Shown one piece after another: positions 36,370 to 44,255 of a stretch of 64,000 nucleotides of DNA (position 1 is its first letter; the number at the start of each line of letters is the position of its first letter). Position numbers and translations under genes: made by a program. Source of the DNA: Halobacillus sp. A5 (GTDB lineage Bacteria; Bacillota; Bacilli; Bacillales; Halobacillaceae); assembly GCF_024189315.1 (NCBI RefSeq), contig NZ_JAIZEO010000004.1, positions 310,001-374,000 of the forward strand. Direction: 5' to 3'. A model generated the notes under the pieces. That model had not been told where the DNA came from. It searched no databases and worked only from the letters and a program-made list of their open reading frames with translations.

Positions 36370-36519
36370 TCACTCCCCTTCTTTTTGCTTGTATTGATAC
36401 AACCTTCCTGTAGCGCCCCAGCGTTTCACTCCATGCTTTTCAATCCTGAAACATAAATATGTACCTAACACCATCGAAAAAATAATTGTAGTGAACCATG
36501 TCATTAAGGCAATAATCAT
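36370..36519 (-). CDS. Small membrane protein preceding the SSS transporter (49 residues)
   Basis: ATG at 36519 with GGTGGGG upstream, stop at 36370, 5 bases before the transporter start. One membrane helix (about 2-25; begins MIIALMTWFTTIIF) is followed by a basic/polar tail ending KQKEGE. Several SSS transporters in Bacillota are preceded by such a small subunit-like protein; the tight spacing supports a partner role. The gene is below usual length cut-offs, so it is easily missed. Confidence 0.72.
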   Translation of the reverse strand: MIIALMTWFTTIIFSMVLGTYLCFRIEKHGVKRWGATGRLYQYKQKEGE

Positions 36520-36568
36520 TTAAATTACCCCACCTTCATTTTTTGTCCATAAGCTCATTCATTTCAAT

Positions 36569-36583
36569 TGAATGCGTTTACAT
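36569..36583 (-). promoter_or_regulatory. cre site upstream of the small protein/SSS transporter
   Basis: Minus strand ATGTAAACGCATTCA matches WTGNAANCGNWNNCW completely. It lies 50 bases upstream of the small gene and overlaps the 3' end of the frame-restored PanE-like gene, so CcpA may act as a roadblock inside the operon. Confidence 0.65.
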
Positions 36584-36589
36584 TATTAT

Positions 36590-37609
36590 TTAAGAACAAT
36601 TGACATTTACCCATGCTTTCCCCAAAGTCAGGCACTTTTTTATCTTTTTCGGCTTTCTGGACAATCTGGCACACGAATTGATTATAAGGTGTCGGTACAT
36701 TAGACTGCATTCCTTTTTTACTACATGGCCATTAATATAGTTAATTTCAGTCGGCTTCCCATTTTCCAAATCCTGCAGCATACTTGCCTTAAGATTGGCG
36801 TGTGGTCCCCAGACTTCATTATAAAAATCGAGTTTATCGGAAATCGCGCTCTGGTTCTCCAGCTCCAGAAATCCAAAATCTTTTCCTTGCATTTGTTCTA
36901 GTGTAATTTGGTGTGAATGAGCGACCTTGATCGTTTCATCAGCAATATTGGCTAGAATTTTCATAGCATCGGCATCTTTTAATACCTCTCCAAAAGTACA
37001 GCCAAGAACAGCTGACATTCCACTGAATGTAGCATTCATTAGTAATTTAGACCATCTCACTCCTTGGATATTTGTACTGATTTCACAGTGCCCTACCGTA
37101 TCTAATATTTCTTTGACCATTATAATCCGATCCGTAATCTCCCCATGAAGCTCCCCAACGTCAAAAGCATATTTCTTCATCGTACTGACTTCTGTGGTCA
37201 AATTGGAAACCCCTGGTCCAGACCAAGCAGCTCCAAAGCCGACTGCCCCTCCCATCGTCCGGCCGCTTCCTACAATTGATGCCACCTTTTCTTCAGGAAC
37301 CCCGTTTTGAAGTGTACAAACAATGCTCTCCTCATGAAGATATGGGAGGATGGATTGTAAGGAAGCTGCAGTGAAAACCTGCTTCGTAAGTAAAAAGACA
37401 ACATCATATTCTTCACTGAAATCTTTCGGGTGTCTGGCTGTTACAGGAACCGTTAAATCTAAAAAGCCTGTCATTCTCGCCCCGTGTTGATTTAACGCAT
37501 CCACATTCTCTTGATTCACATCAATTAATTCAACATCGTAACCACCCTTCTGTATTAAAGAGCCGACAATTATTCCTAAAGACCCTGCACCCAGCACTGC
37601 AATTTTCAT
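36590..37609 (-). CDS. PanE/ApbA-type ketopantoate reductase-like enzyme, frameshifted near its 3' end
   Basis: 339 codons are open. GAGSLGIIVG (7-16) is the NADPH-binding loop, LTKQ and LQNGV (about 99-103) and the catalytic Lys in GVRWSKLLMNATF (about 203-215) are intact. After GHVVKK the frame is lost at a run of six A (minus strand, about 36713-36718). With one more A the downstream sequence reads GMQSNVPTPYN..., the conserved PanE ending, and stops at 36564 to give 348 residues. This may be a sequencing slip, a real mutation or slippage. ATGA overlap with the BKACE gene. In this cluster the enzyme may reduce or oxidise a hydroxy/keto acid other than ketopantoate. Confidence 0.8.
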   Translation of the reverse strand: MKIAVLGAGSLGIIVGSLIQKGGYDVELIDVNQENVDALNQHGARMTGFLDLTVPVTARHPKDFSEEYDVVFLLTKQVFTAASLQSILPYLHEESIVCTLQNGVPEEKVASIVGSGRTMGGAVGFGAAWSGPGVSNLTTEVSTMKKYAFDVGELHGEITDRIIMVKEILDTVGHCEISTNIQGVRWSKLLMNATFSGMSAVLGCTFGEVLKDADAMKILANIADETIKVAHSHQITLEQMQGKDFGFLELENQSAISDKLDFYNEVWGPHANLKASMLQDLENGKPTEINYINGHVVKKECSLMYRHLIINSCARLSRKPKKIKKCLTLGKAWVNVNCS

Positions 37610-38451
37610 GCTTTTCCTCCTACCCTTTTCATGCTATTCTTTTGCAGCTTTAAGATCTGTCTCGCTTCATCAGGTGTTGCAACTTCTCTCCCTAACGTCT
37701 TTGCTAATTCAGCAATACGAGTTACAAATTGAGCATTTGTTCTCGCTAATTCGCCTTTACGAAAATATACACTATCCTCCATCCCTACACGTACGTGCCC
37801 GCCTAATAGAATGCTCATGGTATTAATCGTTAACTGGTGTCTGCTGGCTCCAATTGCTGACCACGTTGACCCTTCCGGTATGCTGTCCACCATATGCATC
37901 AAGTTTTTAGGTGTTGCCGGCATACCTCCCGCCACACCTAAAACGAATTGAAAATGGTAAGGTGCCTCCAGTAGTCCTTTTTTCGCGATACGCAAAGCGT
38001 TATCAATCATACCTACATCAAAAGCTTCGATTTCAGGTCTTATGTTTCGTCTTTGTGTTTCAGATGCCAGCTTCTCTAAGAAGGCTGGAGTATTGTAGAA
38101 CACCCCAGAACCAAAATTCATTGAACCCGCATCAAACGTGGCCATTTCCGGATTCAATTCACATACACGAAGCCGTTCTTCCTCCGTCGTTACTAATCCC
38201 CCTGCCGTTGTTAAATTTAAAATAATGTCACACTGTTCTTTCACCCGATCAATGACTTCCTGATAAACATCCAAATCCATTGTATTTTCTCCCATTACAT
38301 CCCTTACGTGTACATGACCAATGGCAGCCCCGGCTTTCCAAGATTCATAGATAGAATCAGCTATTTCTTTTGGTGATAAAGGTACATGAGGTGTATGTTC
38401 CCGGGTGGTCTGCGCCCCTGTTGGAGCAACCGTAATTATTAATTTTTCCAT
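37606..38451 (-). CDS. BKACE (DUF849) beta-keto acid cleavage enzyme
   Basis: 281 residues. BKACE enzymes condense a beta-keto acid with acetyl-CoA and split it into a CoA ester and acetoacetate; the founder is Kce of lysine fermentation, others act on dehydrocarnitine. Zinc ligands appear in IGHVHVRD (about 43-50) and the Glu in IEAFDVGM; NLTTAGG and TFDAGSMNFG are also typical, as are GASRHQ and GGHVRVGMEDSVY at the substrate site. CATACAACATTCCTCC spacing on the plus strand shows GGAGG before the ATG. It heads the enzyme genes of the TrmB cluster. Confidence 0.86.
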   Translation of the reverse strand: MEKLIITVAPTGAQTTREHTPHVPLSPKEIADSIYESWKAGAAIGHVHVRDVMGENTMDLDVYQEVIDRVKEQCDIILNLTTAGGLVTTEEERLRVCELNPEMATFDAGSMNFGSGVFYNTPAFLEKLASETQRRNIRPEIEAFDVGMIDNALRIAKKGLLEAPYHFQFVLGVAGGMPATPKNLMHMVDSIPEGSTWSAIGASRHQLTINTMSILLGGHVRVGMEDSVYFRKGELARTNAQFVTRIAELAKTLGREVATPDEARQILKLQKNSMKRVGGKA

Positions 38452-38475
38452 ACAACATTCCTCCCTGCATTTTTA

Positions 38476-38490
38476 GTGAAGCGCTTTCAA
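38476..38490 (-). promoter_or_regulatory. Weak cre-like site upstream of the BKACE gene
   Basis: TTGAAAGCGCTTCAC differs from cre WTGNAANCGNWNNCW at one position and contains the palindrome TGAAGCGCTTTCA-like core. It lies 25 bases before the BKACE start. Confidence 0.4.
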
Positions 38491-38549
38491 AAAGCTGCGA
38501 ACTAAAGCTGACGGACATAGCAGATTTGACTTGCTTCACTTGCTTAATA

Positions 38550-39356
38550 CTAAAAATCATTAATTAAATCTTCAAGGTTAGTACCGTAATAATCAGTAAT
38601 TGTTTCCTCGAAGTCATTAATAATCCTATTCACATAAATATCATGCCTAATATAATTTCTGGTCGTAGATACCATAACAGGATGGCTTGATACAACCGAA
38701 TGCGGAGAATCCTCTAAGGATTGAAGCAGAATCGCTTTTTTATTATCGACTACAATGGATAACTCTCCTCTATGACGCCCCAGCGCTACCTCCTCTTTAT
38801 AATGGGTGAAACTATTCCAGGGAACCTCACCCGGCTCATCATCAAATATAAAAGTCACTATCTTGACACCGCGTTGATGAGTCTTGAGAAGAAGTTCTTT
38901 CAATACATCAAACTCTCTTTTCCAGCAGCTAATGATCACTTGAGATTCACATTCTGTAATAGCAGTGTGAACCACTTCCATCGAAGCTGAATATCCCTCG
39001 ATCAGAAACAATTCTGACCATTCTACGTCACTACGTGAAGAAACCTCTTCAAGTGAATGATCAAGAAATTCCAGGTGATCCATAAATGTGTCCTTTTTTG
39101 ATTTCAATAGTTCTTTATAAGGCAGAGGGCTGTAACGGACTTTTTTTCCGTTATCCCCTCCTGATACAGTAAATACCAAACCTTGTTCTCTCATTTTTTG
39201 TAATGCACCATACACTTTTGGAGCAGGAACTCCAGATAATTTTGCAATTGTATTTCCGTTGGATGGTTGATGTCTTAAAAGAGTAATGTAAATCTTCGCC
39301 TCATATTCAGTCATTCCAAATTCTTTTAAAGTTGTAATAATTTCTTCCATGTTCAA
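38550..39356 (-). CDS. TrmB-family transcriptional regulator
   Basis: 268 residues. The N-terminal winged helix (about 1-80; FGMTEYEAKIYITLLRHQPSNGNTIAKLSGVPAPKVYGAL as its core, quoted in parts: YEAKIYITLL, GVPAPKVY) is followed by a PLD-like effector domain (about 110-265) with VVDNKKAILLQS. TrmB proteins of Bacillota usually sense sugars or other small solutes. It is the first gene of the BKACE cluster, and two copies of one palindrome lie right before it, suggesting control of itself and the downstream operon. Confidence 0.85.
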   Translation of the reverse strand: MNMEEIITTLKEFGMTEYEAKIYITLLRHQPSNGNTIAKLSGVPAPKVYGALQKMREQGLVFTVSGGDNGKKVRYSPLPYKELLKSKKDTFMDHLEFLDHSLEEVSSRSDVEWSELFLIEGYSASMEVVHTAITECESQVIISCWKREFDVLKELLLKTHQRGVKIVTFIFDDEPGEVPWNSFTHYKEEVALGRHRGELSIVVDNKKAILLQSLEDSPHSVVSSHPVMVSTTRNYIRHDIYVNRIINDFEETITDYYGTNLEDLINDF

Positions 39357-39370
39357 CCCCTCATTTACTT

Positions 39371-39429
39371 ACTACAAAGGTAGTATAATTATTGATTATT
39401 ACTTTACTACCCAGGTAGTTAATTTGTCA
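39371..39429. promoter_or_regulatory. Paired operator sites before the TrmB-type gene
   Basis: ACTACAAAGGTAGT (39371-39384) and ACTACCCAGGTAGT (39416-39429) are near-identical 14-bp palindromes with centres 45 bases apart, starting 15 bases before the gene. A TTGACA is adjacent to the distal site on the minus strand. The likely ligand is the TrmB protein itself. Confidence 0.65.
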
Positions 39430-39476
39430 ATAACTTTGTGATTTTCAGATTTTTATATCTTTTTTGTAATCAACAA

Positions 39477-39515
39477 AACCCCGGAGAAAGCTTGAACGCT
39501 TTCTCCGGGGTTTTT
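39477..39515. terminator. Terminator after the cysteine-rich protein gene
   Basis: AACCCCGGAGAAAGC-ttgaac-GCTTTCTCCGGGGTT with T tracts, a very strong stem located between the TrmB operator and the stop at 39548. Confidence 0.88.
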
Positions 39516-39547
39516 GAATTAACTTATAAGTTTATGATTGCATAGTT

Positions 39548-40228
39548 TTAATCATTTTCTCTATCACATCCCGGCAGCAAGTGAATAACTGCATAATTCA
39601 AAACAGCCTTGTTGTCTGTAAGGATTACATCCAATAAGACAGCGAAAGACTGTACGCCGAAATTACAGAAATCAGGGCACGGATCTGAATCCTTTACCGA
39701 GGCATAACAAAGCACTTCGTTGGCACACGTTGTACCCGTACATGAAAACGGTAAACGGTTGATCGCTGTACAGTTTGACTCGCCATCATCAAAAAATGTA
39801 TCAAATTCAAGATTAAAATAATAATTGAGATACCCTACAGCTTTCACTTCATTCACTGTCACTCCCTCTACATCTCCACATGGCGTGGATGCTGACACTT
39901 GGACTGGAGTAATACAACAGTCAAGGAAGAAAGGATCATTTAGAACACTGATAATTAATGGAGGTTCTGTCACACCTATCACCGAGTTGGCCGGCAGCTC
40001 TAACGCACACTGATCAATCAGGATAGCAGGACAGTTGGCTTGTTGGGCCTGCTCAAAAGTCGACAATAGGTCTTCAAGCTGCTGAATTGATTCAGTATCC
40101 TCTACTTCGTTGGCTTGACTCAGCGCCTCTTCAACCTGTCTTCTCGTCGCTTCCAGCTGTTGTTTACGGACCTGCTCACTATCAGACTCTCGATTAACAA
40201 CTTGCTGCTTGTTATAATTTTTTCTCAT
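39548..40228 (-). CDS. Cysteine-rich protein with N-terminal coiled coil, possibly spore-surface
   Basis: 226 residues without a signal peptide. Residues 15-70 form a Gln/Glu-rich coiled coil; the rest is beta-rich with about 12 cysteines, including the pairs DCC, STPC, SCTGTTC, DPCPDFC and a final LLPGC. GGAGGTG precedes the ATG. The cysteine spacing and mid-size fit spore coat or exosporium proteins, and a CotZ-type coat gene lies 4 kb away, but no family was recognised and no clear sigma-K promoter was found. Function unknown. Confidence 0.6.
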   Translation of the reverse strand: MRKNYNKQQVVNRESDSEQVRKQQLEATRRQVEEALSQANEVEDTESIQQLEDLLSTFEQAQQANCPAILIDQCALELPANSVIGVTEPPLIISVLNDPFFLDCCITPVQVSASTPCGDVEGVTVNEVKAVGYLNYYFNLEFDTFFDDGESNCTAINRLPFSCTGTTCANEVLCYASVKDSDPCPDFCNFGVQSFAVLLDVILTDNKAVLNYAVIHLLPGCDREND

Positions 40229-40428
40229 ATGAACACCTCCTTTCTTGTTTCTACTAAAATATTCATAGATTTAACGAATGATTGGACAAATTCTGCAGAT
40301 CCAGCAGGATTACTATAAAAAAATAGAAGCTCAACTAGTACGTGGTTCTATTAAGTTTAACCAGCCAGAAACTATCTTTTTGTTGTAACAAAATCCAAAT
40401 AATGATACTATACTATTCAAAGAAATAG

Positions 40429-40471
40429 TATGACATATTAATTGGAAACAAAATAAATAGTGTGTCACATT
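40429..40471 (+). promoter_or_regulatory. Two CcpN-type operator boxes upstream of ppsR-ppdK
   Basis: TATGACATATT (40429-40439) fits the B. subtilis CcpN consensus TRTGHYATAYW fully; TGTGTCACATT (40461-40471) fits it except for one base. Each is part of a 21-base direct repeat (40423-40443 and 40455-40475) with 32 bases between starts, about three helical turns. The 360-base gap 40229-40588 holds these and no gene I can support. Confidence 0.65.
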
Positions 40472-40588
40472 AATTTAGCGGAGTAAATCCGTAAAGGGAG
40501 GCGATCAACAGTAAGTCTATTAAATTTGTACTTATATATGCCGCTCCATACAGCATCTTCTACTACTTAAAGAATAGGGAGATTAATC

Positions 40589-41413
40589 GTGTCTAAAAAA
40601 GAAAAAGTATATGTCGTGTCAGATTCAGTCGGGGAAACAGCTGACATGATGGTTAAAGCTGTGACGAGTCAATTCCTTGGGCAGGATATTGAAATTAAGC
40701 ATTTTTCCTATGTAGAGAATGAGCAGGATATTAATAACGTCATTACGGTGTCGAAGTATAGTCACTCCATTATTGCTTACACCATCGTTCTGCCCGCTTT
40801 AAAGGAATACCTTGATCAACGAGCAGCAGAAGAAGGAATCATGGCGGTTGACTTGATACATCCGCTGATGGAGGCGTTCACTCAAAAGTTTAATATTGAA
40901 CCCAACCATCAACCGGGACTAATGAGGAAGCTGGATGAGAACTATTTTAAACGAGTGGAAGCCATTGAATTTGCCGTAAAGTATGATGATGGTCAGGAAG
41001 TGCGGGGGTTAAAACAAGCCGACATTGTCATCGTAGGGGTTTCGAGAACCTCAAAGACTCCCCTTTCTATGTATCTAGCAAATAAAAAGTTTAAAGTAGC
41101 CAATGTACCTCTCATCCCAGAGATTCCGCCTCCTCAAGAGCTTTTTTCGATTCCAAGAAAAAAATGTGTCGGCTTAATCATTACACCTGAGAAATTAAAC
41201 AGCATCCGCAAAGAACGGCTGAAAAGTCTGGGGTTAACAGCTCCAGCAAATTATGCCTCATTAGATCGAATTCTTGAAGAATTAGAAAGTGCTGAACAAA
41301 TTATGAAAAAAATCGGCTGTCCTATCATTGATGTCTCCAATAAGGCCATTGAAGAGACAGCTGAAGTCATTTTAGCCATGTTTAACAAAAGGGGGAGTTT
41401 GCATAATGAATAA
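40589..41413 (+). CDS. ppsR: Pyruvate, phosphate dikinase regulatory protein (kinase/phosphorylase, DUF299)
   Basis: 274 residues. This bifunctional protein inactivates PPDK by ADP-dependent phosphorylation of a Thr next to the catalytic His and reactivates it by Pi-dependent dephosphorylation. VYVVSDSVGETADMM opens the protein, and the P-loop-like GVSRTSKTPLSMYLA (about 150-164) is diagnostic. GTG start with AGGGAG before it. It overlaps ppdK by 8 bases, so the enzyme and its regulator are translated together. Confidence 0.93.
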   Translation: MSKKEKVYVVSDSVGETADMMVKAVTSQFLGQDIEIKHFSYVENEQDINNVITVSKYSHSIIAYTIVLPALKEYLDQRAAEEGIMAVDLIHPLMEAFTQKFNIEPNHQPGLMRKLDENYFKRVEAIEFAVKYDDGQEVRGLKQADIVIVGVSRTSKTPLSMYLANKKFKVANVPLIPEIPPPQELFSIPRKKCVGLIITPEKLNSIRKERLKSLGLTAPANYASLDRILEELESAEQIMKKIGCPIIDVSNKAIEETAEVILAMFNKRGSLHNE

Positions 41414-44081
41414 TAAATTTGTCTTCATGTTTGATCAATCCGGCAGCAGCAAGAAGGAACTTTTAGGAGGGAAAGGTGCTAATCTAGCTGAAATGACGCG
41501 TATCGGTTTACCTGTTCCATATGGGTTTACAATTACAACAGCTGCGTGTAATTCCTATTACGATGCAGGCCAGGTGATTCCTCCTGAAGCTGAATTTCAA
41601 GTACTGGAAGCACTGCAGGCACTTGAGAAAAAAACAGGCAAACAATTAGGTAATCCATCCAACCCGCTGCTCGTTTCCGTACGCTCAGGTGCCGTCCATT
41701 CCATGCCTGGAATGATGGATACTGTACTGAATCTCGGGATGAATGATGAAACCGTAAAGGGAATGGCAGAGCTTACAAACAACCCGCGGTTTGCGTATGA
41801 TTCCTACCGCAGGTTTATTCAAATGTTCAGCGACGTAGTTCTGGATGTAGACAACTATCATTTCGAGCAGCGGTTAGACCATATCCGCGAAGAAAAAGGA
41901 TACCATTCCGATACAGAAATAACGGCTGACGATTGGAAAAAAGTAATTAAAGAATTCAAAGAGATTGTGCTGAATCAAGCGAAACGAAGCTTCCCTGAAG
42001 ATCCTAAGGAGCAATTATTCCTGACCATCAACGCTGTGTTTGACTCCTGGAATAACCAGCGGGCTGTATTGTACCGTCGTCTTCACCAGATACCAGGCCA
42101 CCTGGGTACTGCTGTCAATATTCAAAGCATGGTGTTCGGCAATATGGGTGAGGACTCCGGTACGGGAGTTGCTTTCACCCGCAACCCCTCGACCGGCGAA
42201 TCGAAGCTCTATGGAGAATATTTAATTAACGCCCAGGGAGAAGACGTGGTAGCAGGCATTCGAACGCCGCAGCCAATTGCTTCCCTTCAAGAAGACATGC
42301 CAGACGTCTATCAGCAATTGATTGATACGTGTCAGCTGTTAGAAAATCACTACCAAGATATGCAGGACATTGAATTTACAGTAGAAAGCGGAAATCTGTT
42401 TATTCTCCAGACACGGAATGGGAAACGCACAGCCCAGGCAGCCATTAGAATTGCTGTTGAATTAGTAAGAGAAAACATTATGGATAAACGAGAGGCTCTT
42501 TTACGCGTGGATCCTGATCAGCTCAATCAGCTGCTCCATCATCACATCGATCCCGACCATACAGAAAAACAATTCGCTAAAGGTCTGCCAGCTTCACCAG
42601 GCGCAGCTACAGGTCAAGTCGTCTTTGATGCGGATGAAGCCGAAGAGCTTTCTAAAAGCGGGAAAAAAGTTATTCTTGTCCGCCCTGAAACAACACCAGA
42701 TGATATCCACGGCATCGTGGCTGCTCAGGCAACCGTTACAAGCCGCGGAGGAATGACCAGCCATGCCGCCGTTGTAGCCAGAGGTATGGGAAAAGCGTGC
42801 ATATGCGGCTGTGAATCATTAAAGATAGATTTAGAGGCAAAACAATTTAACGTAGGAGCTACAACCGTCAACCATGGCGATACAATTACTATTGATGGCT
42901 CAACAGGTGAAATCTTTCTTGGTGAAATTCCAATGATCGAACCACAGCTTTCAGACGAATTCCAACTGCTGCTGAGCTGGGCAGATGGAGAGACAAAAAT
43001 GGGAGTAAGAGCAAATGCTGATAACCCGGCCGACGCTGCGAAAGCCTTGGAATTTGGAGCAGGAGGAATTGGACTCTGCCGTACAGAGCATATGTTTATG
43101 GATCCCTCTCGTATTCCAACAGTACAGAGTATGATCCTTTCTGAAACCAGCCAGGAACGTAATGACGCTCTCGATCAGCTCTTACCTATGCAGCAGGAGG
43201 ACTTCGAGAAAATATTTGAAACGATGCAGGGACATCCCATTACCGTTCGGTTATTAGACCCGCCTCTCCATGAATTTCTGCCGGATAAGGAAGAACTGCT
43301 GGTGGATGTGACAAAGCTGCAAATAACAGATTCGAACTCAAACGAATTACAGGAAAAGCAAAATCTCTTACGTAAAGTGCGCGTATTAGAGGAGTCAAAT
43401 CCCATGTTAGGCCATCGCGGCTGCCGACTGGGAATGATTCATCCTGAAATCTACGAAATGCAGGCAAAAGCCATATTTTATGCCATGTCCAACGTGATGA
43501 AAAAAGGAATTAACGTTAAGTCGGAAATCATGATACCGTTGGTCAGCCATGTGAATGAACTTAAAGAAATGCGCCAGCTCGTCATCAATGTTGGCAGCCA
43601 GGTACAAGAAGAAAAAGACCAGGAATTCGATTACCTCATTGGGACCATGGTCGAAACTCCACGCGCCGCACTCACAGCCGACCAAATTGCTCAGGAAGCG
43701 GACTTTTTCTCTTTTGGAACCAACGATTTAACGCAAACCACCTTTGGATTCAGCCGTGACGATGCAGAAGGGAAGTTCCTCCAGCATTATGTTGAAAATG
43801 AAGTCCTCGTGCAAAATCCGTTTGTTTCGCTAGATCAAGAAGGTGTAGGTAAACTTGTAGAAACTGGGGTCCAACTGGGCCGGGAAACGAAACCTGCACT
43901 AAAAACAGGGATTTGTGGAGAACATGGCGGAGAAAAAGAATCGATTCAATTCTGCTATGATTCAGGGATAGATTATGTAAGCTGCTCCCCTTTCCGCGTG
44001 CCCGCAGCACGGCTTGCGGCAGCTCAGGCAACTATTCGGAGCGAGCAAAACAGCCTTATAAAAGAACCTCAGCATAATTAA
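41406..44081 (+). CDS. ppdK: Pyruvate, phosphate dikinase
   Basis: 891 residues, full length. PPDK converts pyruvate, ATP and Pi to PEP, AMP and PPi. The N-terminal nucleotide-binding domain (GGKGANLAEM, SVRSGAVHSMPGMMDTVLNLG), the swivelling phosphohistidine domain (TSRGGMTSHAAVVARGMGK; the Thr just before Ser-His is the PpsR target), and the C-terminal PEP/pyruvate barrel with GTNDLTQTTFGFSRDD and the Cys of TGICGEHGG are all intact. Behind CcpN-type boxes it would serve gluconeogenesis from malate, lactate or pyruvate. Confidence 0.96.
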   Translation: MNNKFVFMFDQSGSSKKELLGGKGANLAEMTRIGLPVPYGFTITTAACNSYYDAGQVIPPEAEFQVLEALQALEKKTGKQLGNPSNPLLVSVRSGAVHSMPGMMDTVLNLGMNDETVKGMAELTNNPRFAYDSYRRFIQMFSDVVLDVDNYHFEQRLDHIREEKGYHSDTEITADDWKKVIKEFKEIVLNQAKRSFPEDPKEQLFLTINAVFDSWNNQRAVLYRRLHQIPGHLGTAVNIQSMVFGNMGEDSGTGVAFTRNPSTGESKLYGEYLINAQGEDVVAGIRTPQPIASLQEDMPDVYQQLIDTCQLLENHYQDMQDIEFTVESGNLFILQTRNGKRTAQAAIRIAVELVRENIMDKREALLRVDPDQLNQLLHHHIDPDHTEKQFAKGLPASPGAATGQVVFDADEAEELSKSGKKVILVRPETTPDDIHGIVAAQATVTSRGGMTSHAAVVARGMGKACICGCESLKIDLEAKQFNVGATTVNHGDTITIDGSTGEIFLGEIPMIEPQLSDEFQLLLSWADGETKMGVRANADNPADAAKALEFGAGGIGLCRTEHMFMDPSRIPTVQSMILSETSQERNDALDQLLPMQQEDFEKIFETMQGHPITVRLLDPPLHEFLPDKEELLVDVTKLQITDSNSNELQEKQNLLRKVRVLEESNPMLGHRGCRLGMIHPEIYEMQAKAIFYAMSNVMKKGINVKSEIMIPLVSHVNELKEMRQLVINVGSQVQEEKDQEFDYLIGTMVETPRAALTADQIAQEADFFSFGTNDLTQTTFGFSRDDAEGKFLQHYVENEVLVQNPFVSLDQEGVGKLVETGVQLGRETKPALKTGICGEHGGEKESIQFCYDSGIDYVSCSPFRVPAARLAAAQATIRSEQNSLIKEPQHN

Positions 44082-44090
44082 TAAAATAGG

Positions 44091-44134
44091 ACCCTAAACA
44101 AATCTCCAATATAGTTTAGGGTTCTATTTTTTAA
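44091..44134 (+). terminator. Terminator after ppdK
   Basis: AGGACCCTAAAC...GTTTAGGGTTCT then ATTTTTT, a 12-bp stem with one G-T pair. Confidence 0.82.
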
Positions 44135-44142
44135 GAATTAGT

Positions 44143-44228
44143 TTCTCAATTTAGGCCAATAATTCTTTCATAACACTGATGAGTTCTTCAATAACTAGCA
44201 TTAATTCTCAAATAACTGAAAGAGTTCT
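44143..44228. repeat. Tandem array of degenerate 20-21 bp units (TTC-type)
   Basis: TTC recurs at 44143, 44163, 44184, 44205 and 44225 (steps 20, 21, 21, 20). Units resemble TTCTTCAATAACTAGCATTAA. It lies between the ppdK terminator and the end of the cotZ gene, again at a gene 3' end. Confidence 0.55.
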
Positions 44229-44255
44229 TAATTTAGTTCGTAATCGCTGCTCCCT

